This document shows positions 1 through 12,839 of a DNA stretch of 64,000 nt, in pieces. The translations under genes were made by a program, and so were the position numbers. The DNA is from Favolaschia claudopus (Eukaryota; Basidiomycota; Agaricomycetes; Agaricales; Mycenaceae), in contig JAWWNJ010000012.1 in the NCBI GenBank assembly GCA_037176885.1, forward strand, positions 248,001 to 312,000. The letters run 5' to 3'. Under the pieces are notes generated by a model. It was not told the origin of the DNA. It searched no databases and saw only the letters and a program-made list of their open reading frames with translations. Position 1 is the stretch's first letter; each line of letters begins with the position of its first letter.

Positions 1-190
1 AAATTCAACTGGTATATACTCGCTTTCAACCAGTTCCACGACACTTGAGATCGAGAGTGCTATTTTTGCCGCCCCCATTTGACGCCTACATCCAACCTCC
101 CTTGTGTCACTGTAGCTGTCAACACTTCGACCGCTGTTCTGAAATGCCACTCAGTTTCAAGGTTGCCAACCCCTGCGCGTCGGTCCGATC

Positions 191-198
191 ATATATAG
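191..198 (+). promoter_or_regulatory. TATA box of the first 241-residue secreted protein gene
   Basis: ATATATAG lies about 50 bp upstream of the ATG at 245, the usual spacing for a fungal TATA promoter with a short leader. Confidence 0.6.
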
Positions 199-244
199 GG
201 CCCCAACTCCCCCAGGTAGCTATTAGCAGGGACTCGCCATCATC

Positions 245-1280
245 ATGCGACTCTCGCTCACTGGTATCCTCTGCGCCGCGGTAACCTTCAACACAGGCGC
301 TGCACTCGCATTAGTTCCTCAAATTTGGGCCGACCGATCTCCCGCTGTTGCGTCCACGAACGCTCAGAGATTTGCTTTGGGACTCCCTCCTCTTCCTCCA
401 CGTCGACGTATGCCACATACCACTATGTATCTTTCCTTGTCCCAAGTTTCTAAATACGCCACAAGTGACGGCTTCCCCGCGCCTCGTAGCACCGCGTGCC
501 GGATCATCACCACTACCCCCCGTCACGTATGTTTTGCTTGGTTTAATTCTAACTCTGCCTAGCAGAATATCGATCTGAAAGCGACCCCAGAATCACCTGC
601 CTCATCGCTCTTCGTCGACAATCCGACAATGCCCTTTTTGGTTACCTCAATAAAGCACAGGCAGCTAGGTATCCTTTGAGTTTACGGTCTCGGGATCTGC
701 CTGTCGGCGCGGCGGTTGGAACATTCCAGATCCCCGGCGGAGCGCCCTCCGCAAGCGGCCTACTGGTAAATCTCGAGAACCCGGGCCTGATTATCGGCGG
801 AAGTAAGTCTCTTTCAAACTTCACTCCGCTACCATCATCAATCATTTCCTTACAATTCCTTCAGCTACGCCGGGACATGTCACGCCTGACTACATGGCGC
901 CAACTTCCAACTAGTCTGTTCTGCCCCTTTCTCGTATTCTTTCTCCAGAATTTTGACGAAAAGTTGTATATTCATTTAGCTTTGCCAACCTCGCCGCTAT
1001 CGATCCCACTCTGGTCTTACCTCCTGGATACGCCTACCAGCAGTCGATTTTATGGTCGTTCGATCTGGCATCGCGTGCCCTCACTCCTTCCTGGCTTAAC
1101 CCCGACGGCACTGTGGTTCCTCTGTACATTGACGTACCAAATGGCGCATTTATTCGGTTCACTGCGAAAACGACTCCGATATCGGGTACCGATACACGAG
1201 TTGTGAGTTTGATTATTTCCTTCCATTTAAGCTGAACACGAATGCGTATTCCACTTCGTTAGAGATTTGAATGTGCTTGA
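245..1280 (+). CDS. Secreted fungal hypothetical protein, 241 aa, tandem copy 1
   Basis: Six exons are proposed at 245-407, 466-526, 591-802, 865-913, 980-1202 and 1263-1280. They sum to 726 nt in frame. The protein starts with a hydrophobic signal peptide (residues 1 to about 22), then a Pro/Arg-rich stretch ending NAQRFALGLPPLPPRR, a CLIAL...FGYL segment and a late SILWSFDLASRALTP...NPDG segment. This pattern is familiar from a large family of small secreted basidiomycete proteins of unknown function; no enzymatic motif is visible. The model was fixed by comparison with the neighbour at 1647, which gives the same total length and matching intron phases. The donor of intron 4 appears shifted by 3 nt relative to that paralogue. 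The role is unknown; secretion is inferred from the N-terminus. Confidence 0.75.
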
Positions 1281-1598
1281 AACATCAGTTCCCCGCATTC
1301 GCTCCCCCAAGTTTCATTTTACTCGCTTAATGAATTATGAAGCACTTCCAACGGAAACCGGAGAGTGTTATCAGTATATATACCTGTCGATGCTCGTTTC
1401 GTGCTGATTTGAATATCTTCCACATACTCACCAGTAAAACAGGTCCGATTTACTGTATGTTTATTCGCGCTTTTCGGACCTGATCCAATCAGGTTGCGGA
1501 CCACTAATGGGTCCCTAACATCAATCCAGTTCCCATGTGCCCTGAATTGTCAGTAAATTCGCCCCTCTACTTCTCCACTTGAGTACCTTGAATATGAT
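1281..1598. other. Intergenic spacer between the tandem paralogues
   Basis: No coding exon, RNA gene or repeat is recognised in this AT-rich stretch. It holds the 3' end of copy 1 and the upstream region of copy 2. Confidence 0.5.
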
Positions 1599-1608
1599 CA
1601 TATATATT
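1598..1608 (+). promoter_or_regulatory. TATA-like box of the second 241-residue gene
   Basis: An ATCATATATATT run lies about 40-50 bp before the ATG at 1647, at the same spacing as in the first copy. Confidence 0.5.
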
Positions 1609-1646
1609 TCGATAGACACAGAAATGCATCCCTGCCCCATTACAGT

Positions 1647-2703
1647 ATGCTCATTCAACGGCTCCTCGTCGCATTACTCTTCGGAACGCTGGGTTACAGC
1701 ACGAGAACTATAGCTGACGCGCCTCCCAGAATCCGTGCCGACCAGTCTCCCGCTGTGGCTCTCACCAATGCTGAGAGATTTGCCCTCGGACTTCCTCCTC
1801 TCCCTCCACGTCGTCGTGTGTACCATTTTCTCCCTCTTCGTCTCAGTTTCATATCTCCCCGATAGCTCCGACTCCGCGTCAAGTAGCGCCGCGTTCTGGC
1901 TCATCTCCTGTACCATCCATCACGCAAGTTTCGCCTCTGAAGTTAATTCTAGGGGAATATTGACTCCATTTATGATTACAGATATACCTGCCTCATCGCC
2001 GTCCGTCAAATTAACAACAATGTATTTCTGGGCTATCTCACTCCAGCAACATCGGGGCAAGCAGTCAAGCTACAGACTTCAGTCGTCAACGCGGTCGTCG
2101 GTACGTTCAAGATGCCTATAGGGGTAACATCTCAAAGTGGGATGCTGGTATACGATTCGTCTAATGGTCTTGTGTTGGCTGGCCGTAAGTTATTCTTTGA
2201 AGTGTTGTCACTACGTTAGACATTAAACCTACCTTTCTCCTCTATAGTTTCGGCTTTTAATGTGAATAAGCCTATGTCGGGCGCCTCCACCAAGTTTGTA
2301 CTTCTCTGCGTCCCTAATCACAAATCTGAGTCGTGTCAAACAGTTATGTTACTGTGTCCTCCGTCGACCCACCTTCTGATACGCCACCGACGTTCGAGAA
2401 GGGCTACTTTCAATCGGCTATCTGGTCGTACAATGTGGTAACCCGGATACTCAGCCCACAGTGGGTCAACCCCGACGGTGCTGTGTTCAACGTCAATATC
2501 GATCTGTACGCTTTGGGTAGGAGATTATGTTTTGACAATTAAGGAGGCGCTGATGCGAGTTTATCCCAGGCTTCCTGCGCCTGACGGGGAGATCAGTGAT
2601 TGACCTTGGTATAAGGCGAGTCGTAAGTCTCGATGGCCTCAATGTTGAAAAAACGCTGGTACTTATTTCGCTTCGGCAGAGATTCGAATGTGCCGGTTCC
2701 TGA
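1647..2703 (+). CDS. Secreted fungal hypothetical protein, 241 aa, tandem copy 2
   Basis: Seven exons are proposed at 1647-1815, 1866-1923, 1982-2184, 2248-2293, 2344-2516, 2570-2622 and 2680-2703, giving 726 coding nt. This is the same length as copy 1 at 245. A signal peptide is followed by NAERFALGLPPLPPRR, YTCLIAV...FLGYL, and SAIWSYNVVTRILSPQW with NPDG; the end RRVRFECAGS matches TRVRFECA in copy 1. Intron 2 uses a GC donor (GCAAGT at 1924), a minor but known splice class. One intron (2517-2569) is absent from copy 1 at the equivalent position. The two genes form a head-to-tail pair and are clearly diverged duplicates. No catalytic motif is seen and the function is unknown. Confidence 0.75.
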
Positions 2704-4543
2704 ACTTGAAGGCACAGCTCGACATGGGCTATTGGGTAAATTGTATTTGCGGTTCTATACTTTTTTAACACGGCATTTTGAATTTAATATGGCTTGTTAT
2801 TCGTAGACGATACCACCACTAGTTCAATATCGTGTCGTTTTAAAGTGAGAACAAATTTAACGGTGGGAATTCCGAACCAGGCCTTGACCGGGCAACCGGC
2901 AAGTGTCTAGCCGAGCGGCTCTCATAGCCTTTGATCTCTGCCTTTTGCTTTCGACCTCCATGATCACCATTTCGCATGCCTGGCTACCAACCATGTACGA
3001 CTTTGACTTTCAGGTGGGCACGAATCTATTGAAAAACCGTGATCTAGAATCGCTATAAGTATCTTATCGGCAGCGTGAAGAGCCTTCAGCAACTTATTTC
3101 ACGAGCAGACTGTGCACTGGCAACTTGATCTCACCGAAATCGAAGGTCGTCGGCTGAAAACATCAATCTCATTTTTGGTTGGGGAGAACCTGGGAGAACG
3201 CTGGAGAACGACATACGGAGTATCTTTGACGCTTGAAATAATCCCACTGAGTGCCACGGTATCAAACTCGTTTGACTCTCCACTTTGGGCCGAGCCTCTG
3301 GATATCTTATCACTCGAAAGAAACACCAGCGGCCTAAGTTTCTGGGCTCTCGAATTCGGCGTACGTTTTTCATAACTTATGTGCAACCGCTGCTTTTTCC
3401 AGCTTTTTCAATGTAACAATTCCAATATTTGTCGCGAAGCCTCGCTTCCGGGATAGTCCCCAATGCAAGCATTCCTATTGGACATCGCGATTCTCCTCGG
3501 TAATAACGGAAATACTCTCCGACGATCTGGCGTTCTCGCGACAGACGGAACACAGTGCGTCCGATCCATTCTACCCAGACTTTTAGCTAAATATGGACGC
3601 CATTCCCATCCCTGTTCGCCTTATACTCTGCGAACATTTCGAACGACCAGCTTTTTTGCAGTAGCTGCTTTAGACGGGAAGGGACATTTGTTCATAGTTC
3701 TGTGTTGTTCGACTCCGTCGTCCACTTCCCTCCGATTCGCCTCAGGTAACGAATTTGTTCCAGTCCAACGCTCAAAGCTAAAATTTTCTAGAATGTCTCA
3801 ACGAGCAGAAATAGATCTACCAAAAATAAACTTTTCTCTGCTCGACAATTTCTCCGTGCCAGAAACCCAAATTTGGCGGAACAAAACGATAAGCCGTGTC
3901 TACGTTTCTCACATCCACACCGAGTCGCTGTTGTCACCATTGCCCTGGTACTGGTTGGTGGAGCTACGAAGCCCAACCATTGGTGGTTGCTCTGTTATTT
4001 CGGCCAGGCAAGTCCATTTTCCGCATTACTATTCATCTATCTATACTTAAATTTCTTTCGGCTAACTGGTAGGCAAAAAGCGAGGGCTCGTATACCCGAG
4101 TGATAACTTCCTGTGCAGTTCCATTATGTTGGGTCCATCCATGCGAGGCCTGTGTCGGATCTCTCATTGCATATTAGAGTCTGACAAGCCCTTTCCTGTC
4201 CTCGATTCTTGATCCACGCTAGGCACAAATGCCCGAGTGGTTTCCTTTGCAAATCCAACTCATACTCGTCACCTCCCTCAGCAATCCCTAACATCTTCAC
4301 TCCAATTCAAGTGAAATGCGTCAGAAATCTTATAATCAAATAATGCTCACACAAATTTAGCGTAGCAAGGTTTAACACACCCTTGTGGAGTGGAAATTCG
4401 GCGAAACCAGCCTGGCTGATGCTCGAAAAAGTATGTACAAACACTTAACATTCACTCACGATTCCGGTCCGGCAACATTCGTGATTTCTCAGTAAGTAAT
4501 CGAATATCTCTCCCCGGTCCTCGAATTAAACGCTCTGAACAGG
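2704..4543. other. Long gene-poor interval
   Basis: About 1.8 kb lacks a gene I can support. Open frames exist (for example 3463-4050, 195 codons), but they show no recognisable domain, signal peptide or paralogue and are interrupted in a way that does not suggest fungal exons. It may hold degraded repeat sequence. The last part is the upstream region of the peroxidase gene. Confidence 0.4.
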
Positions 4544-4550
4544 TATAAAA
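4544..4550 (+). promoter_or_regulatory. TATA box of the peroxidase gene
   Basis: TATAAAA lies 77 bp upstream of the ATG at 4627, consistent with a transcript start about 30 bp downstream and a leader of about 45 nt. Confidence 0.7.
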
Positions 4551-4626
4551 GCCCTCGCAATTCAGGTGAACGACCAGCAGACAGCATTGACGTCTCCTCT
4601 CCGTCGTTCTCCTACCTCCAGCAGCC

Positions 4627-6541
<1,915 letters not shown>

Positions 6542-6668
6542 ACTCGGATAACCCTCCCTTTGTCTGCCAGCTTGCTGGCCGCTGGTGTATTATTGCCTGG
6601 CTCGTTAGATTTCCGAAATTTGAGAATGTACTACCTGTCCCTACCTTTTGTTCTGTGCTTCGAATATA

Positions 6669-6932
6669 CTGTACTAATCCGACCGGTTGTTCACGTTATG
6701 TGTGACGGCCCGTCGTGAACTGAACTTTTTGAAGGTGGTGACGGGTGACACCGAGTTTTTTGGCCCAGAAAGGGCAAGAAAATCGAAAAAATCTCCGGCC
6801 GGCATGTGCCGAGCAATGCCGACCTACCATATATGGCAGTTTCGATGTGATTGACGTGTTGTGAACAACTTGTCCAGTGAACAATTTGGGTGACGGGTGA
6901 CACCCAGTGAACGACCGGTCGGATTAGTACAG
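6669..6932. mobile_element. 264-bp MITE with TA target duplication
   Basis: About 26-nt terminal inverted repeats begin CTGTACTAATCCGACC and differ at only one position; TA flanks both ends (6667-6668 and 6933-6934). Internal repeats of TGACGGGTGACACC lie near 6739 and 6890. There is no coding capacity. TA duplication suggests mobilisation by a Tc1/mariner-type transposase. It lies between the peroxidase 3' end and the next F-box gene. Confidence 0.8.
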
Positions 6933-7229
6933 TACGCGCGTATTCAATTTCATCTACGAAGTTCGATTCGTCGACAAATTTCAATTCCTCGTGATTGCGT
7001 TCCAAGGCACCTTCGGGACCACGGCCTCAGAAACAGGTCTTCGTTGAGCACTCAAGTTTCTGCTGCGTTCCAGTGTAGCGGACCGGCAACTCGACAAAGG
7101 GCCGACGGACCGGCGGCAGTCAATGCCAGTCATAAGCATTCCCACGCTGAGCCAGCACACCACTTCCACAGTCTACAGACTTGCTTTGAAGTTTGGACTG
7201 GGGCTCACGTACCAGGGCTTGATCTGAAG

Positions 7230-8878
7230 ATGAAATCGCCCTTTACTTCTTCCCTCCTCCCCACGCCAGACCATATCATGCGCATCAGAGCCCACAACCG
7301 TCTCTCAACGTTGCCAACCGACACTTCAGGTCTACGTCACACCATTTCAGCGGCCCCCGCAGAGCTCGCGCAATACGATGCGGAGATAGTCAAGCTCACG
7401 AACGAACTAAGCCGACTTTCGCAGGAACGGAGAACGCTCGCATCGTACGCTGACGCTTGTCGTAGCGCTCTTTCTCCGGTTCACCGTCTTCCCAACGAAT
7501 TGCTGGTGGAAATTTTCGGATTGTGCTTCCCCGAAGACCTATTTCAACTCCAACCAACCACAACCGGTAAAGATGAACTAGACCGTATTTCGCATCGCTA
7601 TTTGCTGGATTTGGCTCACGTAAGTGACCGATGACTCCCGCAATCCCGAAGACCTTTCTGAGCGTCACGTCCGACTAGACATGCTGTCGTTGGTATCACG
7701 TCGTCGAACAAACGCCTGAACTGTGGGCAGTCATTTCAGTTGACACGGCACTGTGGGATGAAAGTCCCGCACCGGCCGATGTGCTTCTTGCTTGGCTGGA
7801 AATCGCATTGCATCGTGGACAAGGGTTTCCTCTGGTTCTAGGAATCAGTGTTACATCCGATCGGCCCGCGTACACCGAGGCAGTGCTTCGACTCCTCTGT
7901 GGCCATTCAAACAGATGGCTATGGGTCGCGCTTTGTTCCGACGACGAGCCTGAGCCTAGTAGATATCTGGCCTCCGTGAAGGGCAAGCTAAATCAGCTGG
8001 TGACCCTCGCTCTCGAAAGCAGCTGGAACGTAGTGGTGGACTTCTTCCAAGATGCGCCGTCTTTGCAGGACTTCACTTTTAGTGGCAACATCAAGTGCCT
8101 GCCAAAACTACCGTGGCATCAAATTCAGACTTCCACAGTCGTTGGGAATTACGGTGGACATGGACCATCATATTCTCCGCTCTCATTCTTACTCCACGCT
8201 ATTAACGTCGAAACTTTCACCTTCCGGCTCGATCTCCGTGACTACTCAGCAGACACCCCATGGAATCAAATTTCGTCTACTGTGGAAGACATCCACTTCG
8301 TACTAGGCAGTCAGAACTCTCGAGCAGTCGGCCAAATGTTCGACTCCCTGACCCTACCATGTTTAACAATCTTCAAAATTTCTCCTTGGATAAAGCTATG
8401 TGCGCCACTGCATTGGCCGTCCGACGAATTTTTGAGCCTCGCAGAACGCTCGGGCTTCGGCACGCATCTCATCAGCTTCAACATCCTCCATGCGATTGTT
8501 GCGGAGCTCGACTTACTGCGCTGCTTAGCCGTGCTTCCGCAGCTGGAACATCTAGCAATTCAGGACTTTCCCTCCCATAGCATGACCGATGTTTTCCTCA
8601 AGGGTCTGACGTGTTCAGCTGGAAGAATCTCTATCGTGCCGAAACTCTGCTTCCTGGATCTAGTTTCGACGTTGCAGTTCACCGATGCTGTCTACATCGA
8701 GCTCATGATTTCGAGAGCGGGAAGACTACAATCTGAAGACCGTAATGCTACTTTCACCGGTATTCTTCGGTGGCTGCCGATGGCGATTCGTGCCATGCCC
8801 AACGAAGCGGTGGAGAGACTCGAAGAATTGAAATCGACTCCGGGGCTCGTCCTAGAATGGGGACCTGCTCTAGCGTAA
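7230..8878 (+). CDS. F-box protein A, intact, 529 aa
   Basis: Exon 1 is 7230-7619 and exon 2 is 7679-8878, with a 59-nt phase-0 intron. The N-terminus has SSLLPTPDHIM, a predicted coiled coil (about 45-75, AELAQYDAEIVKLTNELSRL), and an F-box near residues 82-105 (LSPVHRLPNELLVEIFGLC). Exon 2 opens with the family hallmark CCRWYHVVEQTPELW and continues with leucine-rich C-terminal repeats. F-box proteins recruit substrates to SCF ubiquitin ligases through Skp1; that role is inferred. The start was chosen by alignment with the seven paralogues in this window. This is the only family member outside the repeat-rich region, and all conserved blocks are present. Confidence 0.9.
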
Positions 8879-9313
8879 TGTGTGTAGACTCGAGCCAGTT
8901 CACGGTCAAAAGCTCATGATCACAGACAGTTGTTTGATCACCCACCGAAGTTGAACAGCGGTTTTGCTTGCTATGACTGAGGTCCAATATGTACCATATC
9001 CAGCTTCTTCTTGTTCCAGCTACGCTATTCGTACTGATTCAGCAATTTTAGTACGTTGTTTCCGAATGAATTCCGATTTGCGAGATCCAGTGACCGCACA
9101 AGAGGTCCAATCCGGAACGGTGACGCGAGTTAGTGGCGGAAAGATCGAAGATCCCACTCGGCACCATTTACATCGCCGAGACGTCCGAGACAAGGATTTT
9201 GGACTCCTCCGAGACACCGAAATTTGTGAGACTCCGAGGAATGCTATGCTTGGGCAAAGGGTTGTTCTTTCTCGCGGATGTAAATTCGGTCATGTCTCAC
9301 TTCTCCTGTTGTT
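8879..9313. other. Intergenic spacer
   Basis: No gene is supported. The right part is the promoter region of the small gene that follows. Confidence 0.4.
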
Positions 9314-9320
9314 TATAAAA
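9314..9320 (+). promoter_or_regulatory. TATA box of the 100-residue gene
   Basis: TATAAAA is followed by a CA-rich leader typical of highly expressed fungal genes. A probable 5'-UTR intron (9435-9485, GTATGT...TTCAG) separates the leader from the coding exon. Confidence 0.65.
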
Positions 9321-9513
9321 GCCGCCCTCGTTTACCATCACAAAGTCACCAACACAGACTCACGTCTTCACTCACAAACACTTATCGACTACCAAGTTTT
9401 CATTATCTTCAACAAATCCTTCATCGTTATAGCGGTATGTCTCACATGATTGTTATCGTCCCTTTCCTAACTTACTGTCCTTCAGATTATCATCTGTTTA
9501 CATTATCATCATC

Positions 9514-9816
9514 ATGTCGTCTTCAATCCAACTCCAGCTTTTCGCCGCCCAATGCACTGGGCAGTCCACCCACCCTTGCACCCCACCTCCCGCATCCAGC
9601 AGCGAGCGCCGTACTCTCCGCGAACGCTGCGGATGGGATCTCACCATCTCCTTCGCTCCTGCGCCTACACCTGTGGTTGCTAAGGGTAACCTTGGTCCCA
9701 CTATCAACAACCTCCCTCGTCGGAAGCGTAGCAGCGTTGTTTCCATTGATCTACCGCCCCGCGCCGCCTCTCCTCCGCTCGCACCGGTTGGTGGGAATGG
9801 GGAGTTCTTTGTATGA
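9514..9816 (+). CDS. Small hypothetical protein, 100 aa
   Basis: A single coding exon follows a TATA promoter and a leader with a clean intron, which argues for a real transcript. The product is Pro/Ser/Arg-rich, has two early Cys (QCTGQ, PCTPP), a central CGWDLTISF segment and a basic RRKR patch. It has no signal peptide or membrane segment and no recognised domain. It does not end in a CaaX box, so it is not a mating pheromone precursor. The reverse strand is also open (9498-9947), but lacks the promoter and leader architecture. Confidence 0.55.
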   Translation: MSSSIQLQLFAAQCTGQSTHPCTPPPASSSERRTLRERCGWDLTISFAPAPTPVVAKGNLGPTINNLPRRKRSSVVSIDLPPRAASPPLAPVGGNGEFFV

Positions 9817-10027
9817 AATTGGTTGCAGATTGAGTTGAGGGCTGCCGTAGTTTCGCTATTTATTTGATCGTCTATACCCTCCAATATCCAATGTACCTTC
9901 ATATTTACGCATTGCAATTCATTGTCCGAATTCCTTATTTGAAGCATCCACCAAAGTTGACGTGCAATTACTTGACCTGCGATTGATTCGGTTTGTAGCC
10001 AGAGGCCTCAACGGCGAATTCAATGTT

Positions 10028-11816
10028 TTATTTATTCCAACGATTCAAAGACACCATCTCCTCGTGTTCGAGTTGTGTATTCAACAGCTGCGTGGGCCCA
10101 TGTTTCGGGCGTCCCGTAGCCCATCGTATAATGGTTAAATCTTTGAACCAACCAACGGCTCCGGGAGACATTTTTATGACTTGCCATAGTGGATCGAGAA
10201 CGACGAAAGTCGCTAGAACCTGTTTCGCACAATCAGTATTATAACTTTCACACTAAAAAGCGGAGAATGTCGGATGGCATTGGACATACCTGACCGAAAG
10301 ATATGGCGAATATGTTGTCCGCTGTATCTGCGAGTCGTACTTCGTTGAAGATGACCCAATAGATCTGGATTCGTGGGATATTAATCAATCTCTGTTGGAA
10401 AGAGCGAGTTCATCATACCATGGGGACGAGAAAAACACCGCAGAGGTGAAGAAACGGGTATCGTTGCCCAAACAATGCCCTACCATCATCAATATCAATA
10501 GCGACGCGAAGAAAAGGAATGGATAGGTACATACCAATACGCCCAGAACTTATTCCTCATCCCGCTAATATTCGCCCTCGCCACCTCACCCGTCAAAGCG
10601 CGCCGCGACCTCACAGCAGCATACACAGCAGCAATCAGCAAAAGCAAGAAAGGAGTCACCGTTCCAATGATGATACCATTCGAACGAGAATCTCCCGCGG
10701 AGTAGACAGCAAGCGTGCCGAGAATGACGAGCAGGATCCCGAGGTACGGGACGAAAATGAGGCTGTAGACGATCGCGGCGAAGTGCCCTTTGTCTTGGAG
10801 GTCGTCGCAGGGCAGAGGGGGCGTGAAGCGCTTGTCGTTGGCGATGCTGGTGTAGATGAGGAGGAAGAGGGCGATGAGCCAGAAGAAGATGACGAGGAGG
10901 CGGGGGAGGAGGTGCTTTCGCTGGGAGGAGAGGATGCTGTCGAGGCGGTGGGGGCGGCCGAAGAAGCCGAGGAGGGTGTAGACGAGCAGAGTTAGAGACT
11001 GTTTGATGATTTCAATACAACACAAATATTAATATGAATATCTGCAAAGCGACAGGTCGACGTACCAAAGGCGAGAGCACCAGGAACACCGTCATCCCAG
11101 AGTGAAAGCGCGTCAAGCCCTTAGTGTAGACCGCGATGACTGCGCTGATGAGGAGGGAGTAGACTGTGAGGAGTTGTGTCCATACGCCCTGCGCTGCTTC
11201 TTCTGGATGATAAATGATGATAATTCCGAGTAGTAGATTGGCTAGGTATGCTAGCAGGACAAAGCGGTGAGTGGTATCAAGTCGAGAAGATATTCATTGG
11301 AATGTAAAAAACGTACCAGGTACTCGAACGAGAATCCCGGATACATCTGGATTCGGGCAGAAACCGGGCATCTCGCAGTCTGCTCTATTCGATTGGAAAA
11401 CCAACATAGAGGTTAATTGTGGGGGTTTGAGAGGCTCAGCATTAGAAACTCACTGGGTAGCAAGTTCTGGCTACGGATAGAAGCAATCAAATAATTAATA
11501 TTTACTTCATATTCGATGGTAAATCGAGATTCTTACATGGAGGCAAACCACACCTATCCAATCAGAAAACCCATCGTCGTGCGAGTCTCGTGGAACAGTA
11601 AATGTGAAAGTGCCGGTTGGACTCGACGACGCGTTGTCCGCGCGTGGCGCTACCGCAGACGCTCGCGGGTAAGAATTAGCGCCTGCAATTGACCGTCGCT
11701 GGATATTCAGAATACTTGGAGATCGTGCTGAAATGGACTCACTCACCGACACCGTTAGCCTGAGAAGAGCTTGCAAGAAGAAGGATTGAAAGGAGAGCAA
11801 TTCCGGCGCTTAACAT
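10028..11816 (-). CDS. Multi-pass fungal membrane protein
   Basis: Exon 1 (11816-11747) encodes a signal peptide (MLSAGIALLSILLLASSSQA). A short Ser/Thr-rich ectodomain with two Cys (DCEMPGFCP) follows, spread over small exons. Then come hydrophobic blocks: YLANLLLGIIIIY, LLTVYSLLISAVIAVY, TVFLVLSPL/SLTLLVYTLLGFF, LLVIFFWLIALFLLIY, IVYSLIFVPYLGILLVILG, and IIIGTVTPFLLLLIAAVY. The C-terminal exon ends EEMVSLNRWNK with the stop at 10028-10030. Thus there are 6 or 7 TM segments with an outside N-terminus, resembling orphan fungal receptor-like or transporter-like proteins of unknown function. Central exon borders were not all fixed. A 158-codon acidic frame on the other strand (10519-10995) is an antisense shadow. 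Confidence 0.75.
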
Positions 11817-12839
11817 CACCGGGGAAGAAGGAAGGAGAAACGAAAGAGAAGAACATGGCAGGATGTCGGTTTTTATAACATAGCACGATATCAATCAGCA
11901 TAGCAAGGATTCCGATCTGTCAAACTTCGACGATGCCGTGGGCGGTAAAAATAACGATAAACTTGCCTTAATTTGGATCTGCAGAAGATAGATATTGAGT
12001 CCTCTTGCTGTGAATGTGAGTGGAGGCTCCAGTGGTTGTTTATGCGCGCGACTGACTGGCCGGCGGCGAGGAATGAGGAGAACATTTCTGATTCAATCGA
12101 ATTTTTTTGGGCGCTGATGTGGCGCCAAAATAAGGGACATGAGCGCTGAGTGCCTACAGACACGGTTGAGCGCCGTGTTGTCGAGAGCAGAACACTTGCG
12201 AGGCACACGGATAGTGACGACCATAGCCCGATAAACTCGGACAAAGGGCTTGCCGATACAATTTGGTTCTGAACCGAGCGAGGAATCGAAAAGGCTTTCC
12301 GGCTGGGAGCATAGAAGTATATGAAGTATCCTAGGGAATCCGGAATCTATCAATCAGAATGTTCAGGGTAAATTGGACCAGAGTGTATGAAGCTTCCAGG
12401 TGTTGAAAGTTGTCGTCGAAATTGCTCGGACGCGGAGTCTCGAGTTACCCCGAATTGGCGTTGCTATGAAGACCCGCTCGGCGCTGATGGTAAATCAAAA
12501 AAAGAGAATTACTTCGGGGAGCAGAACTATCCTGCCGGGAAAGTCCGTTCACTTGATGGAGGATTCGTGGTGTGGTCGCATAACATCACATTGTTGAGAG
12601 AAGATTGCCCATTGACAGCATTCGAACGACGAAGACTGAAGTCCGGTGCGCGTTCCGAACGCAACGGTGTGTGATTTCGAGTCAGCGGAAATGGGGGTGC
12701 ACTGAACTTTGTAGATGATTTCGAAGGGTGCCCCAGAGAACATCATGGTTTGAGAGAAAGAGTTACCGGCAATCCGGAAACCGCATGAACCGGAGCCAAG
12801 CGTGATGTTCCCACGCCCTTGTGCTTTCTGCTGGCCCTC
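11817..12839. other. Gene-poor interval
   Basis: I see no supported gene in this roughly 1 kb. It holds the divergent upstream regions of the membrane protein gene (minus) and F-box gene B (plus). Short open frames here lack any family signature. Confidence 0.4.

Noticed and set aside
3463..4050. 195-codon ORF as a gene
   Set aside because: No domain, no signal peptide, no paralogue, no promoter, and composition similar to the surrounding non-coding DNA.
9514..9816. Mating pheromone precursor
   Set aside because: The small size and nearby membrane protein invited the idea, but the C-terminus (GEFFV) has no CaaX box and the membrane protein is not a recognisable Ste3 receptor.
10519..10995. 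158-codon acidic open frame on the plus strand
   Set aside because: It is antisense to the main exon of the multi-pass membrane protein; its Glu-rich composition mirrors the Leu/Ile/Phe codons of the real gene.
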